From: Sclerurus mexicanus
Lineage: Eukaryota > Chordata > Aves > Passeriformes > Furnariidae
Reading direction: 5' to 3'
NCBI GenBank assembly: GCA_013396755.1
Contig: VWZF01006076.1
Location: forward strand, 62,001 to 126,000
DNA length: 64,000 nucleotides
A program made the translations under genes and the position numbers. The notes below the pieces were generated by a model that ran no database searches, was not told where the DNA came from, and saw only the letters and a list, made by a program, of their open reading frames with translations. Shown here in pieces: positions 1 to 14,145 of this stretch. How positions within the stretch are numbered: position 1 is the stretch's first letter; each line of letters begins with the position of its first letter.

Positions 1-3000
1 CAGAAGCCTCCAATTTCTCTCTCCGAGTTCCCCCAAATGGGGGATGTATGGCTGGAGACTGGTACAAAATGAGGGATAAGCAATAGTTTTGGTTGTAATG
101 ATACATTTTAAGAAACTGATGTCTCTGTATGTTTTTGACACACTCTTTTTGTCATTAGAACAGGTGGGAGGGAAGGAGAAGGAAAAATCCATTTACTGTC
201 TGCTGTTTCTGTTGTCTGATTATCCTACATGCCTACATGCAGTGATATGGGTGACAGGCTGCTGCGGCGTGACCTTTGGGGTAGCAATAGGCAACGGTTG
301 CCTGGATATAAAGTAGCTCTACTTGCACGTTTTCCCATTAAATTACAAATATGAGTATATTTAGTAAGTCTCCTGATAGAAGGGAAGACTGTCCTGCAAG
401 ATCTGAAGTTTGTCCCTCTCTGAAGGCATTTCCCTGTTAATTCAGGATGCTCCTTGGAGAGTTCAGCAGCTGTGGCTGCGTTGCACCTGAACATTAAGGA
501 ATCTGGGCTGGAGAGTTGATTTGGTCTCACAAATTGCGGTTGCCCCCTTTGAATGTTTTTCTTTGGTTTTATGTGAAGGTCTGTAACCTTGAAATTATGT
601 TTGATTCTGATCTCTCTTGCCACATTTGTCAGGCAAAAACTAATCAAGCTGTCATTTCGCCAACTTGGAATCTTTCCAGGCTGTGATCCATGTAGTCTCC
701 ACATTTGTTGATGTTCTTAGAGGCACCCTTAATCATGCCCTGGCTACATTACTACTAGTTCCTGTTTTGTTGGGTTGCTTAATATGATACTGGATGTAAT
801 AAATGAACCATCTAGAGTATGAATGCGCAGTAGACCCAGTTTTTCTGTGTTGCTTTTTAGTGCTCTGATGTTGAAGAGATGGAAGTGAAACTTGTGGGTC
901 TGTCCACTTCTACAACTGTAGGCAGATTAGCTTTTCTATTTTTCCCCTCTTTTTAAAATTCATTCTGAGGATTCTCTGCTTCCTCTTCTAGTCCTGCTTT
1001 TGCCATGGTCTATGGCTAGGATATGAAGCTGCAGAGTGAGGAGCCCAGGGCGCAGCCAGCTCCTTTCCTGGGCAGCTGTGTGAGAGTTGGGAATGTGGTG
1101 AAAACCTGTTCAGACAAAGCACAGGACTTGGGTTTGGGACAGGGTGGAGCTGCACACCCTACCAGCAGAGAGTATGACAAGGGCTTCAAATGGGGGATCC
1201 AGGATACTGAAGAGCCCTTCCTCATGCTCCGTGTACAACTAATAAAGAAATCAACTCCTCTCACAAGGTGTCTGTTAGTCTGGGGTGAGAGGCCCTGTAT
1301 GTGAGTGATTCCAAGGGCTCTCAGTATCCTCACTCCACTGACAGTACTGATTTTTGGGGTAGAGGCATAGCCCTGCAGCTAAATACACCTGTTGCACAGA
1401 GCAGAAAAAGAGATCTGCTCTTGACGTGCTACTTGTGGGTTCCATAGATGTCTGTGGATCTCCATCTGCTTGTAAATTACCATTACCACAGCTGCACTAA
1501 AGCCCAGCCTAAGATCTAAACCCTGGTTAGGTTAAGAGGGAAAGACAAATTGCCATGACTTTTCTTCCCCTTCTTGATTATTATTCTTGCTTGGTGAAGG
1601 TCTAGCATGGAATAGAATAGGCAAGTGTGCTGCTTGTAGAAGTGCTGGAAAGCTAAATGAAAGCAACTGGTTTGTCCTTTATCATGAGGGAACTTGCCAC
1701 CAGTATCTGACACTCCCTCTGTACTCTCAGATCTCTGGAGGCACTAGATACTTCCATGAATTCCCTAAAATTATTTCAGCGGCAAGACTAATACGAGTCT
1801 TGCTAATTTACTTGGCTTTGGGAATAAATTAATAAACTGGGGAGGAAGAAACTTTGGCCTGCCTTTCTGAGAACAATGCAAAGCAATTTAATTTGGAGAT
1901 TTCATAATAGTGATGCTTTAGGGTAGTTTTAACCCAGAAGAAATGAACATATACATTGTTTACAAATCGCTGAATTTAAATATTGTGATTTAGAAGTCCT
2001 CTTTGTTTTTCATTTAACAGATGGGTCAAATTAAAACAAATACTTGCACATTCTCAACATATTTCACTTTTAATGTGAAATGTAAATGACAGTATATAGC
2101 ATCATGTCTTTGAACATCTAGCAGCAATAAAAACAATTTAGCATTTTCCTCTAGTTGTTAAAAGTGATAAGTTCTATAAAACGGAGATTAAATTCATAAA
2201 TCTCCTGAAGATGGGGAAAAGCTAAGTAGAGGATGGCACAGGAAGGAACTAATGCTTTTTTAGTGTCACGTTATTGAGTGGTACTTGAGAATATTTATGA
2301 AAATTAGTTATAAATGTGGAAGGACCACTTGCCATAGGTAGTATTGATGCTTGCAGGATGGGCTCCAGGTGGGGTGGTGCCACTGCTGTGATGGAGGAGG
2401 AAGGTGACAAGGGGACAAGCACCACTGTGCTGGACTGGCTGAGCTCACCTGGGGAAGAGCTTTTGTCCAGGGAAGGTGGCTACAAGGGTCAAATATTTCA
2501 CCTTAAAGCCCAGACGGTCTGGGCTGGGGATTTGAAGTTCTTGATGTAAAGATGTCAGTTCCTTCTGTTTCTGGCTCAGGGTGGAGGGGAGGGACTGGCC
2601 CAATGGCTGCACTGACAACTCTGCCTGCTGTTGGGCAGGGGGTACTTACAGGGGCTCCTCAGCTCAGATTTGGTAATTTGCCTCAGTGGAGGAATGCAAA
2701 TTTGTCCCAATATTTTGGAGAAAACCAATTCTGTTTTTATAAAGTAGGCTGTGCAATGTTAGTGCTTCCAACTTCCTTCCCACTACTGCTGTTGGCTTCA
2801 AGAAAAACGTGATAGCATTCTGCTTAATGCTTCTACTCCAGAAACAGGGCATTTTGTACTTTTGGATCGACTGGATCACAGTTCCTGCAATGTCTGTGTG
2901 TGATTTATTTAATCATTTTCTGAGTTATGTGGTAAAACCCCCATGGTTCCAGTGGGTCAGTCCATCCACATGAGCAGCACAGGTCACACTGCTTGACATT

Positions 3001-4915
3001 GAGTTACCTATGTTTGATGTTAAAGCAGCTTTGCTCACGTTGGGACAGCAAATCTTTCTTCTACATATGTCTGCTTGAGTGTGGCTGAATAGCAGGTAAA
3101 ATGTAGCCGAGCTTCATTTTTGGTTGGTTCGTAGCAGCATTTGTTAATAAGAGTTTCTCCATCCCCAGCAGGAGAAGCTGACAGCTGCAGTGCTTATGAA
3201 AACCCTTGGCTGATGGCTCTTTGATGAAATACAAGCTTTTAACAGTCTTTGAAACTTTCTGATGCATGAACCCCCCTACTGAGGATCAATTTTGTCTTTG
3301 TGGCTATTTGATCTTGTCATTCTCCTTTGGCCATAAAGGGCAGGGAAGTGACCACCTAAATGGTCACAAGGTGCCACTGGGGACCTCTTGCTGCTCCATC
3401 ACCTGAGCTGAGGCCCTTGCACTGTAGTAGAGAGCTCTTAAGAAAGGATGAGTTTGGAGACCTATAGGAATAATTATATTATAAGTGGGTTGTAGCAAAC
3501 AGAGGAGGAGAATAAAAAGGAAAGATTCCATAAAAGAGAGCTCCAGCTAGTGCAATAATTATAAATATTACAAAAATAAGGCCCTTCCACAGCTGAAAGT
3601 AGGGTAAAAGCCATTAGGAAATGTTAACAGGTGGGCACTGGGAAGGAGGAGCAGTATGGGACAAGCCTCCACCCAAACTGCTGGTGAGAAAGAATTCAGC
3701 ACCTGTGGCTCTGTGCCAGCAACTGGCCATGGCTACATTCTTCTTCTTCTGGTATTATATAAACCCACATTTATACAAAAGCAGCTTGTCATCAGACTAG
3801 ATCTGACTCACCTGAATCTGTACTCTACAACTATGTGAGTTTTGACTATCCCAGCTGACAAAAGTATTGCTTCTAAAGCTTCTGTGATATTTCCCTTGGC
3901 AGTTTCGGTTTCTGCTTCTGCTAAAAGCTTTCACCATTTTGCATAAAGCAGCCTCAAGTTCACCACAGTAAAGGCGCTGAAGGAGGAGTCCTTCAGTGTT
4001 GATACATTCTCTTTCTTTCTATACACTTCCAGTTTGCTCTTTGGAGCAACACTCCTCTGTTTCCACAGCACAGGGGTCCTGCTGCATGGGGCTGGCATCT
4101 GGGCAGCACTTTTCTGTCTCCTGACCATGATGAAACATCCATCCATCCCAAGCTCTCCTATCCGGAAAAGAGAAGTATCGCAGTAACCTGGCTGCTATGG
4201 AAGTGTTGACGAAGGTGCATTAAAGCACTGCTGCAGCAGCTGGCAGGAATCAGAGCTGATGCTGGACCTGCCTAACTGGAGACCCTGCTGGTACCAGCCC
4301 AGCACCATCAGCTTCCCTGTGAGTGAGGCCAAGTGAGGCAAATGATTCCCTCTCTTTCCCATCACTACAGGAGTGCAGCTGTTCTGCTTTGGGACCATTT
4401 GATGTAGGATGAATTTTGCCTACATGCCTGCATAGCAAATATCCTGCAGCTTCTTTAATAAGCAGGCAAGGGAATTGCTTATCATAATCAATGGCAATGC
4501 CTCCATCTGAGAAAGACAGTGTAATGGTGGGTTTGTTTTTGTTTGGTTTTTACTTTATTTTTTCTTTGTTCTAACACTTAAGTATATCAAATACACTGAC
4601 TGTCAGCCTTAAGGCAGTAGCAGTGGAGGTTTTCTGTGATGTGGTGTGGTACAGGTAGCTTCAGGACTCATCTGCTCTACAGGGCAGTAGTAGCTAAAGG
4701 CTTTACTGAGACTCTGGTTAGTGCCACAGAAGGAAAGAGAGTCCCTGTCTCTAAATAAAAAAAAATTAAAAAAGGTGGGCAAAAGGTAAGGGCTGGAAAG
4801 AAAGAAGTCAGTGCTCTGACTAAGGCCACAAATGCTATAGAGAGTCACAAATGCATCTGCTGAATCTTGTGATAGTGACTGCCTGCTGGGCTGCCTGGCC
4901 ACTCTCCTGCCACCT
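1..4915. other. Unique non-coding sequence, no gene seen
   Basis: No frame carries a recognisable protein domain, and the open frames here are short and overlap on opposite strands. No transposon end, tRNA or CpG cluster was found. The only local structure noted is a small perfect inverted repeat at 2061-2081, with ATTTCAC and GTGAAAT separated by seven bases. A few TTC trinucleotides occur near 3740. Confidence 0.6.
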
Positions 4916-4956
4916 TTTTGGTGGATATTAAACAATTTTGGTGGATATTAAAACAA
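4916..4956. repeat. Two-copy tandem duplication, period 20
   Basis: The unit TTTTGGTGGATATTAAACAA at 4916-4935 is repeated directly at 4936-4956, with one extra A in the second copy. This is a small local duplication in unique DNA with no apparent function. Confidence 0.85.
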
Positions 4957-7736
4957 TGCCAGGCTATTCTATACCCATACCAAAGCCACTGTAAACACCA
5001 TGAGCAGCAGTACCTAGCCATAAGCTAAATCTAGATAAAACTTTCAATCAGCAATTAAAAAGATCTCTTAGAACTTGGAGCACCATTTTGTTCCCATATA
5101 CTTGTGCTGGCAGAAGAATGTTTTGCTCAGAATAACAGTATTGTGTGTAGAAATAACCTTTCCAAAGATCACTAAAGAAGTGCATTTTGTAAGGCACTTG
5201 GCAAGTGGGTTTTCAGGTGGCAAATTACTTCAAGCAGTTTTGAAAAATACATGGTTGTCATCTTGATATGACTCAGGCACAGTATAACTTGACAATGGTA
5301 GGCCTTCTGCTACAGGAAAATTAGATGTCTCTTCATAGGCTGGAATTTGGCTGGGTTTTTAACTTGCTGAAAAAAGTAAAGGATAGGGGTCGAACAAAAA
5401 TGGAAAGAACAACCTAATCGATTATATTCCAGAACACAGGTCCAGCCCATGTTCTTTAAACTCAGCTTCATTGATTCCTTTTGGTTCATTTCTTTAATCA
5501 TTCCATTCAGCTGCCTTTCTTCAGGGACTTTGTTGGAGACGTGCCTGAAGATAAATACGCTATAGGCTGGATATGATTTCAGTCTCTGTGTTTTATATGG
5601 TGTTTCCACCCGTATCATTCCCTGAGCAGGGCTTTGGACTATACAAGACAAAGTAGGAGACTCAGTGCACTGAAATGGGTAGCAGGGGCTGAACGGGGAC
5701 CATGAAACACTTAAACCAGCAGATCAAAAGTCTGGTCACTCAGCTGTATGGGGCATCCACCCTCTGTAACTAGTGTTTTTTCTTTTAGGTGCTGCTTTCT
5801 GGAAAAGAGGCAAAAGCAAAAGATTTACCTGCTAGTATTCGGTAAAATTTGCTTTTCCCTCTTCTCTGCGAAAGTACTAACCTGGTGTAAACTGCAAAAC
5901 TGATCAATGCCAGTGAATGCTGGTAGCACAAAACCGAAGCTCAGCTATTCAACAAGTGGAATGGAAAGGCTGCACGGAGGGATGGTGTCTTCTCAGGGCA
6001 ATTGTTGGAACCAACCTCCTCTGAAGAGCTGGGGCGCTTCCTATGGTTTGAAAAAAACCCAAACCAACATAGCCACATTAAGACTCAAAGTAAACTTCCA
6101 AAATCCAGGCATCTGTATGTTCAGGTTTCCCACACTGCAATTTAAAAGGGAACACAACGAGAAGCCAGAATAATTTCCCTCCCTATTGTACAGAAAGCAA
6201 TTTATCTACTGCTTTTAACTGGACTCATGTAATAGAAGACTGTGCTTTCAGCTTAAGCAGACAGTCTTCCTTTCCTCCTGTGCCGAGGGATGGCAAAACA
6301 CTACCAAGAGAAACAGAATGGAAGAGTAGGGACTAATTGAGGCCAGCACCCCCAAGGTATTTAAGACTTTTGTCGTTTTAATGGAAAAATCAATGTGTGA
6401 TTACACTTTGCATTAGAGTACTTAAAATTGCTGCAACATGAAAAGTCTTCAGCTTTAAAAACAACCTAACCCTGCAAATACTGTAGTCAGAGGACTAAAT
6501 TCACCACTAGTGTAATCCACATAATTCTCCATATATCGTGGCAGATATTGTCTCTGTGGACACAGGAATACTGTCTTTGCAAGAGAAGCCCATGAGGACA
6601 ATGAGTGCTTTTCTGGTGCTTTGTTAAAGTCGTGGCCATGCTTCTGACTCCTGCCTGATGTCTACAAGGAAACTGATGTTTCACCTGGTCTGGAGTGAGC
6701 TATAGGTGTTAGTGTGCTGCTTCACTCTCTGAGCTCCTCCTGGGGCACACACAGCGCAAGAATCTTTCCACTTCTTTATACTTTACCATCTGTGCTGTCC
6801 AGAGACTAAGTGCACAACTGAGGTTTCTTAAGTACTTCTGCCCTTCTGCCTCTGCCCAAAGTCTTTAAGCCTCATTAAAGACCATTACCCATGCTGGCCT
6901 TAAACTTAATATTATTAATCTCTTTCTCTCTTATAAGCTGTAGATAATAAACCTAGTGGCCCTTGGCTCTTCTGGCACTCCTAGGTATGTGCTAAGAGAA
7001 GGAAGGAGGGATGTGCAGGCAGCATCCTTCACTGTGACAATGTGAGCCAAGAAACAAGCAGGGGACTGCAATCTTGGGGGAGATGAGGTTTGGCTGTGTC
7101 ATCTCAGCTGCTGAAAAATACACTCGGTACCATGGCAAATCCTCTCTAGGACATGTTTCCATACAAGCAGAAGCCTTGGAAGTTGTCTCTTTCTTCAGAG
7201 TGTATAAGGAAGCAAGAACATTTATTTCCATCAAAGTGGAGAAACACAGATGTTGCTACAGGTAGAAAATTGATTGAGGGAGATAGCCCCCAGACAGAAT
7301 ACAGCAACCCTACATTAGGGAACCCTGTCCCATCAATTTTGGTCTACTGCCCTCATTCTTTGTTCAAGAGAGTGTTGTCTTAAGCATTAATTTTCCAATT
7401 TCTCTCTGTTTTCTTGCTATCTCTTCTGAGCCAGACAGCATCTCAAACATAGATTGCTCTTCCAACTCCCCAGTTTCAGTAGATAGGAGTCATTTGGCAA
7501 GTTCAGAGATGATTTATTGGAATCTTCACCTGTGAAAATGAAATGCATTATCTAATCCTCTATTGTTTCATATTCAAATTATACTACATTTCCTATAATT
7601 AAATCTTTTGTTTTCCTATCTGATGTTGGGACCATTATCTTTAAACAATGATTGCGAGCCTGTGAATTTTAATGGAAAAGATCTTTAATATCTGAGCATT
7701 TGTTAGTAATGTGAAGCTTTCAATTTTGTTATTTAG
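4957..7736. other. Unique non-coding sequence, no gene seen
   Basis: I see no coding exon with convincing splice context, no transposable element and no CpG cluster. Pyrimidine-rich runs ending in AG, such as the one ending near 5789, are not followed by a recognisable coding segment. Confidence 0.55.
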
Positions 7737-8637
7737 TATCTTCATTAATGACACAGACAAAGGGGTTGGGTGCACCCTCAGCACATTTGTAGATGACACC
7801 AGGCTGAGTGGAGCGGTTGATGCTCCTGAAGCACTGGATGCCATCCAGAGGGATGTGGGCAAGCTTGAGAAGTGGGCCCATGGGAATCTCACGAGGTTTA
7901 ATAAGGCCAAATGCAAGGTGCTGCAGCTGGGTCTGAGCAACCCCCAGTATGAATCCAGGCTGGGGGATGAGCAGATCAAGAGCAGCCCTGGGGAGAAGGA
8001 CTTGGGGGTGCTGGTGGATAAGAGGCTGGACATGAGCCAACAGTGTGCACTTGCAGCCCAGAAAGCCAATTGTACCCTGGGCTGCACCCAAAGCAGTTTG
8101 GACAGCAGGACAAGGAGGGGATCCTGTCCCTCTGCTCCGCTCTGGTGAGACCCACCTGCAGTGCTGCATCCAGCTCTGACCAGCACAGGAGGGACATGGA
8201 CCTGTTGGAGAGAGTCCAGAGGAGGCCACCAAGGGATTAGAGGGATGGAGCCCCTCTGCTATGAGAAAAGGCTGAGAGAACTGAAATTGTGCAGCTTGGA
8301 AAAGAGAAGGCTAATTGTGACCTAGTTGATGCCTGAAGGATAAAGAGGGACTATTTACAAGGGCCTGCAGTGATGGGACAAGGGGGAATGGCTTCAAACT
8401 GAAAGGGGCTAGGTTTAGATTAGATATGAGGAAGAAATTATTTACTGGGAGGGTGGTGAGGCACTGGAACAGATTGTCCAGAGAAGCTATGGCTGCCACA
8501 TCCCTGGAAGTGTCCAAGGCCAGATGGGACAGGGCTTGGAGCAACAGTGGAAGCTGTCCCTGTCTGTGGCAGAGGAGTTGAAGCAAGATGAGTTGTATGG
8601 TCCCTTCTGATCCAAATCATTCTATGATTCTATGATT
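7737..8637 (+). mobile_element. CR1 LINE fragment, 5'-truncated, with intact 3' end
   Basis: This is the 3' part of a chicken-repeat-1 non-LTR retroposon. The open frame from about 7737 to 8146 encodes the C-terminal part of ORF2 reverse transcriptase. It starts at FINDTDKG, passes through FVDDTRLSG, where both RT active-site aspartates are kept, and continues to LEKWAHGNLTRFNKAKCKVL and LGVLVDKRLDMSQQCALAAQKA. The frame breaks near 8105, and matching sequence (RRDMDLLERVQRRPP) continues in another frame to about 8240, so the copy is dead. The 3' untranslated part ends with two copies of the 8-mer ATTCTATG at 8619-8634, the CR1 hallmark. Truncation at the 5' end fits target-primed reverse transcription. 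No clear target duplication is visible, as is usual for CR1. Confidence 0.95.
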
Positions 8638-11600
8638 ATCCTATATAACTTCTGCATTTCCTAAGGGCAAGGGTTGTGTAAGGAACTGAGAACCAACCAA
8701 CATGTCAAAGATTATTTTCTTCCCTTTCATTGTTGTGAGTTCCTAAACCACTGAAGATAAATAGTAAAGATTTCAACTTACATTTGGCACAATATGCTGT
8801 AGCAGTTTTTTAGCCTTTCTTCAGGGCATCATAAGCATGTTTATGTTGCTTAGGTGAGAAAGCAGTTATCATTCTGATCTCTGTTATGCATGGATGAGTA
8901 ATATCAAGGTCAAAATATTATGGATTAAATGAGTCTGCCAAGAACCTTTTAATCATGTAAATAGTGACTTACAAGGAAAAGTGAAAATGAGAGAGGTCTG
9001 GTACTCTTCTGAGCTAACTTTTCCTTGTTTCCCCTTAAGCCATTTTTAAGCCTCCAGTTGTTGCGTTGAATTCTCTCCTAAAAGCACCTACTCTTTTCGT
9101 TCTTATGGATTTTTAGAATGAGGAATTTAAGTTGAGAGTGCAGCTTGTGGAGTCAGAGTTGGGGATCTCTCTGTCAGAAAGTGTATGCTTGTTATGGAAA
9201 TGTGCAAAGAGCTCTGTGATCACTCCAGAAATGCTTGACAACCATCTGCAAACAGGTGCACATATTTAATAATCACCAGGAAAGTAGACTTTAATAATGA
9301 GTATTAAAAAAAACCCCCAGACACACATTAGAGAAGACAGCATTTCTTAGCTATTTGTCCTTGTTCTCTGCATAAATGGCTTTCTTTTCCCATGTTTGAT
9401 TAGCTAGCATCTGCACGGGTGTTCAAGAAGCTGCTCTGCTCCAGTCTCTAGCTGAAGCCTGCAAAAGAGCTCATCCCCTTTCAGAGGGTAGTGTAAATAT
9501 TTTGTCCCTGTTCATACAGCATTTCTGCAAATCTACCTTGCCCATATAATATTGCCAGCTTGCTTTTTGTTGCATGTAATGATTATCTCACACAGCTAAA
9601 AGAGGGGCCACCTCATGCGCAGTCTTTTGTTTAGTGGTATGTCTAGCATGGTGCTGCTGAAGGTGATTTTGATTTGAGGAAATATTAGGAGACTGTCTTG
9701 ATTGCTCCTTCATAACAAAATCCCTGGAGTTCAGTATATATGTACACCTTCTATTAAACTGCAATAACTGCAATTATTCCAGTCCTTTTCCCATAAAAAT
9801 TAAATTGTGAAACTCATTGTTGTGGAGGCCAAAAGTTAAAATAGGTTCCTAAAGAGATTGTATGTAACCTTGGAGGACAGTGCTGTCAAGAGCAAGATAT
9901 AATCTCCACTTTAGAAAGTCCTGATCCTGCTGGGTGCCAAAACCTCTGTGTGAGTAGTAGAGGAAAGTCCCTCTATTCTTGTTCCTTTTCCTGAAGGTGT
10001 CTATGTGGGATCATCACAGAGAGAAATGAATGGACAAATGAGTCCTAGGTGTTTCTCAGTATGTCTGCTCTTAACCTGAAACTTTTTGTAAATGCCAAAA
10101 TAGGCAGGTAATCAGTCTGCCTTCAGCCAGGTACAGGAAGTTTTTAAGATGGTAGAACAAAACATTTGGCTAGACAAGAAAAAAAATGGATTAAAATGCT
10201 CTCCCTCAAATTTTGTTATTTTTTTCCTATGCTCCTCTGCCCTCAAAACATAAACTTTTCAAGCAAAAAAAGTATTAATTTCTTGGTGTGTTTTTATCTC
10301 TGTGTGTTTGTGTGCCAAAATGTGTCTTGTTTGATAAGCACTAGTATTTGCTGATTTTTTTTAACTCCTCTGCCTCACATTCCGTCTCTAATAAAGACAA
10401 CTTTTGAGCTTTCTGATTTGAAAATAAAGCTGGACTTAACATTTGTCCTTTAAAGGCATTAAGAATGTAGGTCCTCCCCAGCTGAATCTCTTAGTAGTGC
10501 TTAAGGATATCTATAGAAGTTCTTGAAACTGCTAAAAATGAACTTACAATCTGAATTAAACTTTTAAGGTAACTAAAGACTGCAGTACGTCAGCAACAAA
10601 GTACACAGAGATTCAAAGTCTTTCTTGTGGACACGACTTTAACATGAAAGGTTTTTAAGCATTAGATAAGAACTAACGTTGTATGGTGAAGGACAAACAA
10701 AAGTCAAAAGCAAGCACGCTGGTGCTTGCTCCTGCCCTTCACATATCAAAACTGCTAAAAGCCTTCTGACTTTCTGTCACGAGTTTATTCAACAGACCTT
10801 TCTGATCGGTTATAAGAAATGCAGGTCTGAAATGAATGAAATGGGTTGTGTCACACGTGTGCTAAAGATGGTTTTTAAGGCATCTTTTTGTCTTGAAAGC
10901 CAAAAATACCTAAACTCTAGTGCTAGTAATGATGACATCAACTCCTGATAAAATGTGTAAAAGCATGTACCTTTGAAAATCTTGGATGATGATTCTTGGA
11001 GGGCAACTTAGGTACTGAAATTCAATCATTTAAAATACATCTGTTTTTAAACTTGAACTTCTGAAAAAATGCCATGTCTGAGTACTCATGCTGCGGTTGG
11101 AGGAAAAAGCTACTAAGATGGGGAGAATGGGGAAACAAACCTTTAAAAGAAGCTAAAATCAGATTGTATTTTTTAATATAGCAAAATGAAGAATACAGCT
11201 GGCTTTGAGTTATCCCAGTAAGTACACTGGGGCAGCGAGTGCCAAGCAAAGAGGAAAATCTGGTTTGTAGCCTGGCTTGAAAAATGCATTTGCAAAACCC
11301 ATTCAGTAAGAGCCGTATGCAGAGCGAGTCCAGGTACAATCAATCTGATCTCATTGCGCAATGAATTAAGCCTGGCAGTCTCGCTGTGCATGTTCAGACA
11401 CTGCCCAGGGAGCCCAGCCTGTTTAGGTTAGGCCTTATGTCAAGGAATTTGCAATTGCCTGCAGTTGTAGGGCAAGGGCATTCCCTCCAGCATGCACAAA
11501 TCTTCCTCTTCAGCTTAAAGATGTGAGTCTGAAAGTTGTAGTGTTCTTGATTAAGCCCGAATTCACAGAGCTTTAAATCTATGCTGAGTATGGATTTGCT

Positions 11601-14040
11601 ATAAAAAAACACCAAAACAAACCAGCAACAGAAGAGCAAAATGAGAGAGTTCCTCTGAAACTGCTGTCTGCTGGTCTGGTGGGCACGAAGGGCCATCACC
11701 CCTCGGCTGAAGCAGTCTCTGTGCCTGTGGAGGTTTGTGAGCAGGCACCTCCTCTCTCTTCCAGTGATTCTCTTGTGCCCTTTCTTAGATTTGCCCTACC
11801 TAGTGCACTTGGAAGCAGCCTTGGGAGTTCATTGTTAAAAGTTAATGTCTGGAGACTGAAACTTTCCATTGGCTTGATTCCCTTCCATTTTCCTGCTCCT
11901 GCTCATATATGCATCTACTGAATTCTAAAAAGCTTTTTGATAGCAACTTGAAATTCAAATGTCCCCTTTCTATTTGTCTTCTAGTCCAAGCCAACATTTA
12001 AATGTATTCTTTTCGATTATAAAGAACATATTGACAATTTAGGAAACATTGTCCTACAGTGCAAATGCTCTGATATTACAAAATATTGCCATATTCTCTG
12101 CATTGATCTAAACGATGGCATTGGCACAAGAACTAATAGGTCTATAGGGGCCAGGAATGAGTACAGACAGAAATGAGAAAATTTCTAATTATGAGAAGGA
12201 CATGTTCAGGGACAGCCTTCCAAGCTGGACCAAACTAGTTCAGTTTCTGGGGTACAGAACATGATCATTTCTGCAAGTCCATGCTATGGTTGCCTGTGCC
12301 GGAGTGGAGGCACGTCTCTAGCCATAAAGCCAAGGCTTCCCCTGGGTTGGAAGGGAAAGGTTATGTTTATTGCTCCTTGGTGTGGCCTGTGTGACTCTGT
12401 ATCCTCCTTTGGGAGGGTGCTGAACTTGCAAAGAAAGTCCAGCAAGCTTGTGCAAGCGGAATATTTTCTGGGCAAGCACCTTTTGCCAAAAGGAAACTCT
12501 GAGAAAGCCGGCCTGGGATCACACAGCATGGTGCACATATGGAATCCTGCCTGACAGTGAAGGATCCATTTCCTGCGTATTTTGGTCTCTGAATCAAGGG
12601 TAAGGTGCCACCTGTGCTGCTTCTCCTCTTGCACATCCCCTCTCCAGCCTGCCCTGACGCCTCCTCCGCAGCCTGCGTGGCTGTCAGTCTCTCTGTGCCC
12701 CACGATAGCATTCAAAAACCTGCCTCGGAGTCCCTATCTCCAAGAGGGAATTGCTTTAACCTTATCAAATGGAGGTGAAATTTAAAATGACTTAATGTTT
12801 ATTTGCTGACAGGCAGGAATGTCCTCTAAATTGACTGTCACAGCTTGAACACAATGGTATAGAACCAAATCATAACCTCTTGTTGGCCTCCAATGAAACA
12901 ATGTTAAGTTTGGAAGTGGGGATGTTATTTAGGCCTCCCTGGATATATGGGTGGCATTCTCATTTTGAAGTTTTATACAATGAAACTATACTTGATATTT
13001 GCATAATTCAAATAGATTATATCCTCAAACAGGCACAAAAGACTTGATTTCATTAACTTGGGATGCAGCCATCCCCATCTCTCATGCAAATGGCAAATAC
13101 CTTTCCTGTAAGTATACTTTAAAGATTCATTTCTTTCTCTAATCAAGTGCTGAAATCGTACCCACAGGAAGCAGAATTGATTTCTTTTCCCTTCAGACTG
13201 GATATCATAGACCTTATTTAGGATAACTTCTGCCACGAAACGTAAGGTTAACCCTTCTGTGTGCTGTGAATCAGCTGCATGTGTTCCTGTTTGCTGCTCC
13301 AACACACTAAAAATGTATGTGGTGTAGCTGTCCTGCAGATGTAGCCACCAGCTCAGGGGAAGCTCTACTTCTTGTCAGCAAGGATCTATTTCTCCTGAAA
13401 CCCTGACCTTGAGACTCGTTTTTAAATTTCCTCCTGGGCCTCGAACACTATAATTGATTATGGTTGTTTTGGTTTTAGTCTTTAACAATCAAGGTGAGGA
13501 ATTGCTCCCCAATTTGTTAAGATGTCAGCAGGAAGGCAGCTGCCCCACACTGCATGGACAGTGCCAAGGAGCCACAATGGGCTCTCACAAGCCTTTTAGG
13601 AAGCACTGATGTTTCTGGTTGGAAACAGAAATCAGACAGAAATGCTCTGCTCTTGAGAGCTGACGCTTGTGCCAGGGACCTCCTGGGGCATGAGAGAGCT
13701 CCACAACATTAATTCAATTTAATAGGAATCGGTGGAGAATTAAAGGTATCTGATGTTGGTCCAAGTAGGCTTAGGGAATAGTCCTTCATATTATGTAGTC
13801 TGAGCCCATGGCTGGGACTCCTGTCCATGCCAGTGCTTAGGTGAATTTTCCTCTCTCCTTTCTGCTGAATTATCAGAATATCTTTGTATGCTATTTTCTG
13901 GTTCACCTTCTTGGTAATAACGCTCTGTATTTTATTTTCTGTCCCTCAGATATATCACTTTTCACTTGAATTGTCTTACATTAGCCTGACCCCTTGGCCA
14001 CTCTGCTTCAACAAAAGCAGGGTGCTCTGCTACATTCTAA
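8638..14040. other. Unique non-coding sequence, no gene seen
   Basis: No recognisable exon, RNA gene or mobile element was found. Open frames around 11.0-11.7 and 12.3-12.7 kb overlap on both strands and look random. The segment near 12.58-12.72 kb is somewhat richer in G+C but has too few CpG to be a promoter island. Confidence 0.5.
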
Positions 14041-14145
14041 TGGAGAACTGCTTTAAAAACAACAAAAAAACCCCAACCAAAATTAAAGCAAAACCAACCA
14101 GACAACCAACCAAAAAACATGAATTAAAAACCACAAAGAAAGAAG
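14041..14145. repeat. A-rich low-complexity tract
   Basis: About 100 bases are made almost entirely of A and C on the plus strand, with recurring AACC and AAAACC groups. An open frame running through it is lysine, threonine and proline rich only because of this composition and should not be read as a gene. Confidence 0.8.

Noticed and set aside
7641..8232. Long minus-strand frames (181 and 167 codons) across the CR1 element
   Set aside because: They are antisense shadows of the CR1 ORF2 on the plus strand.
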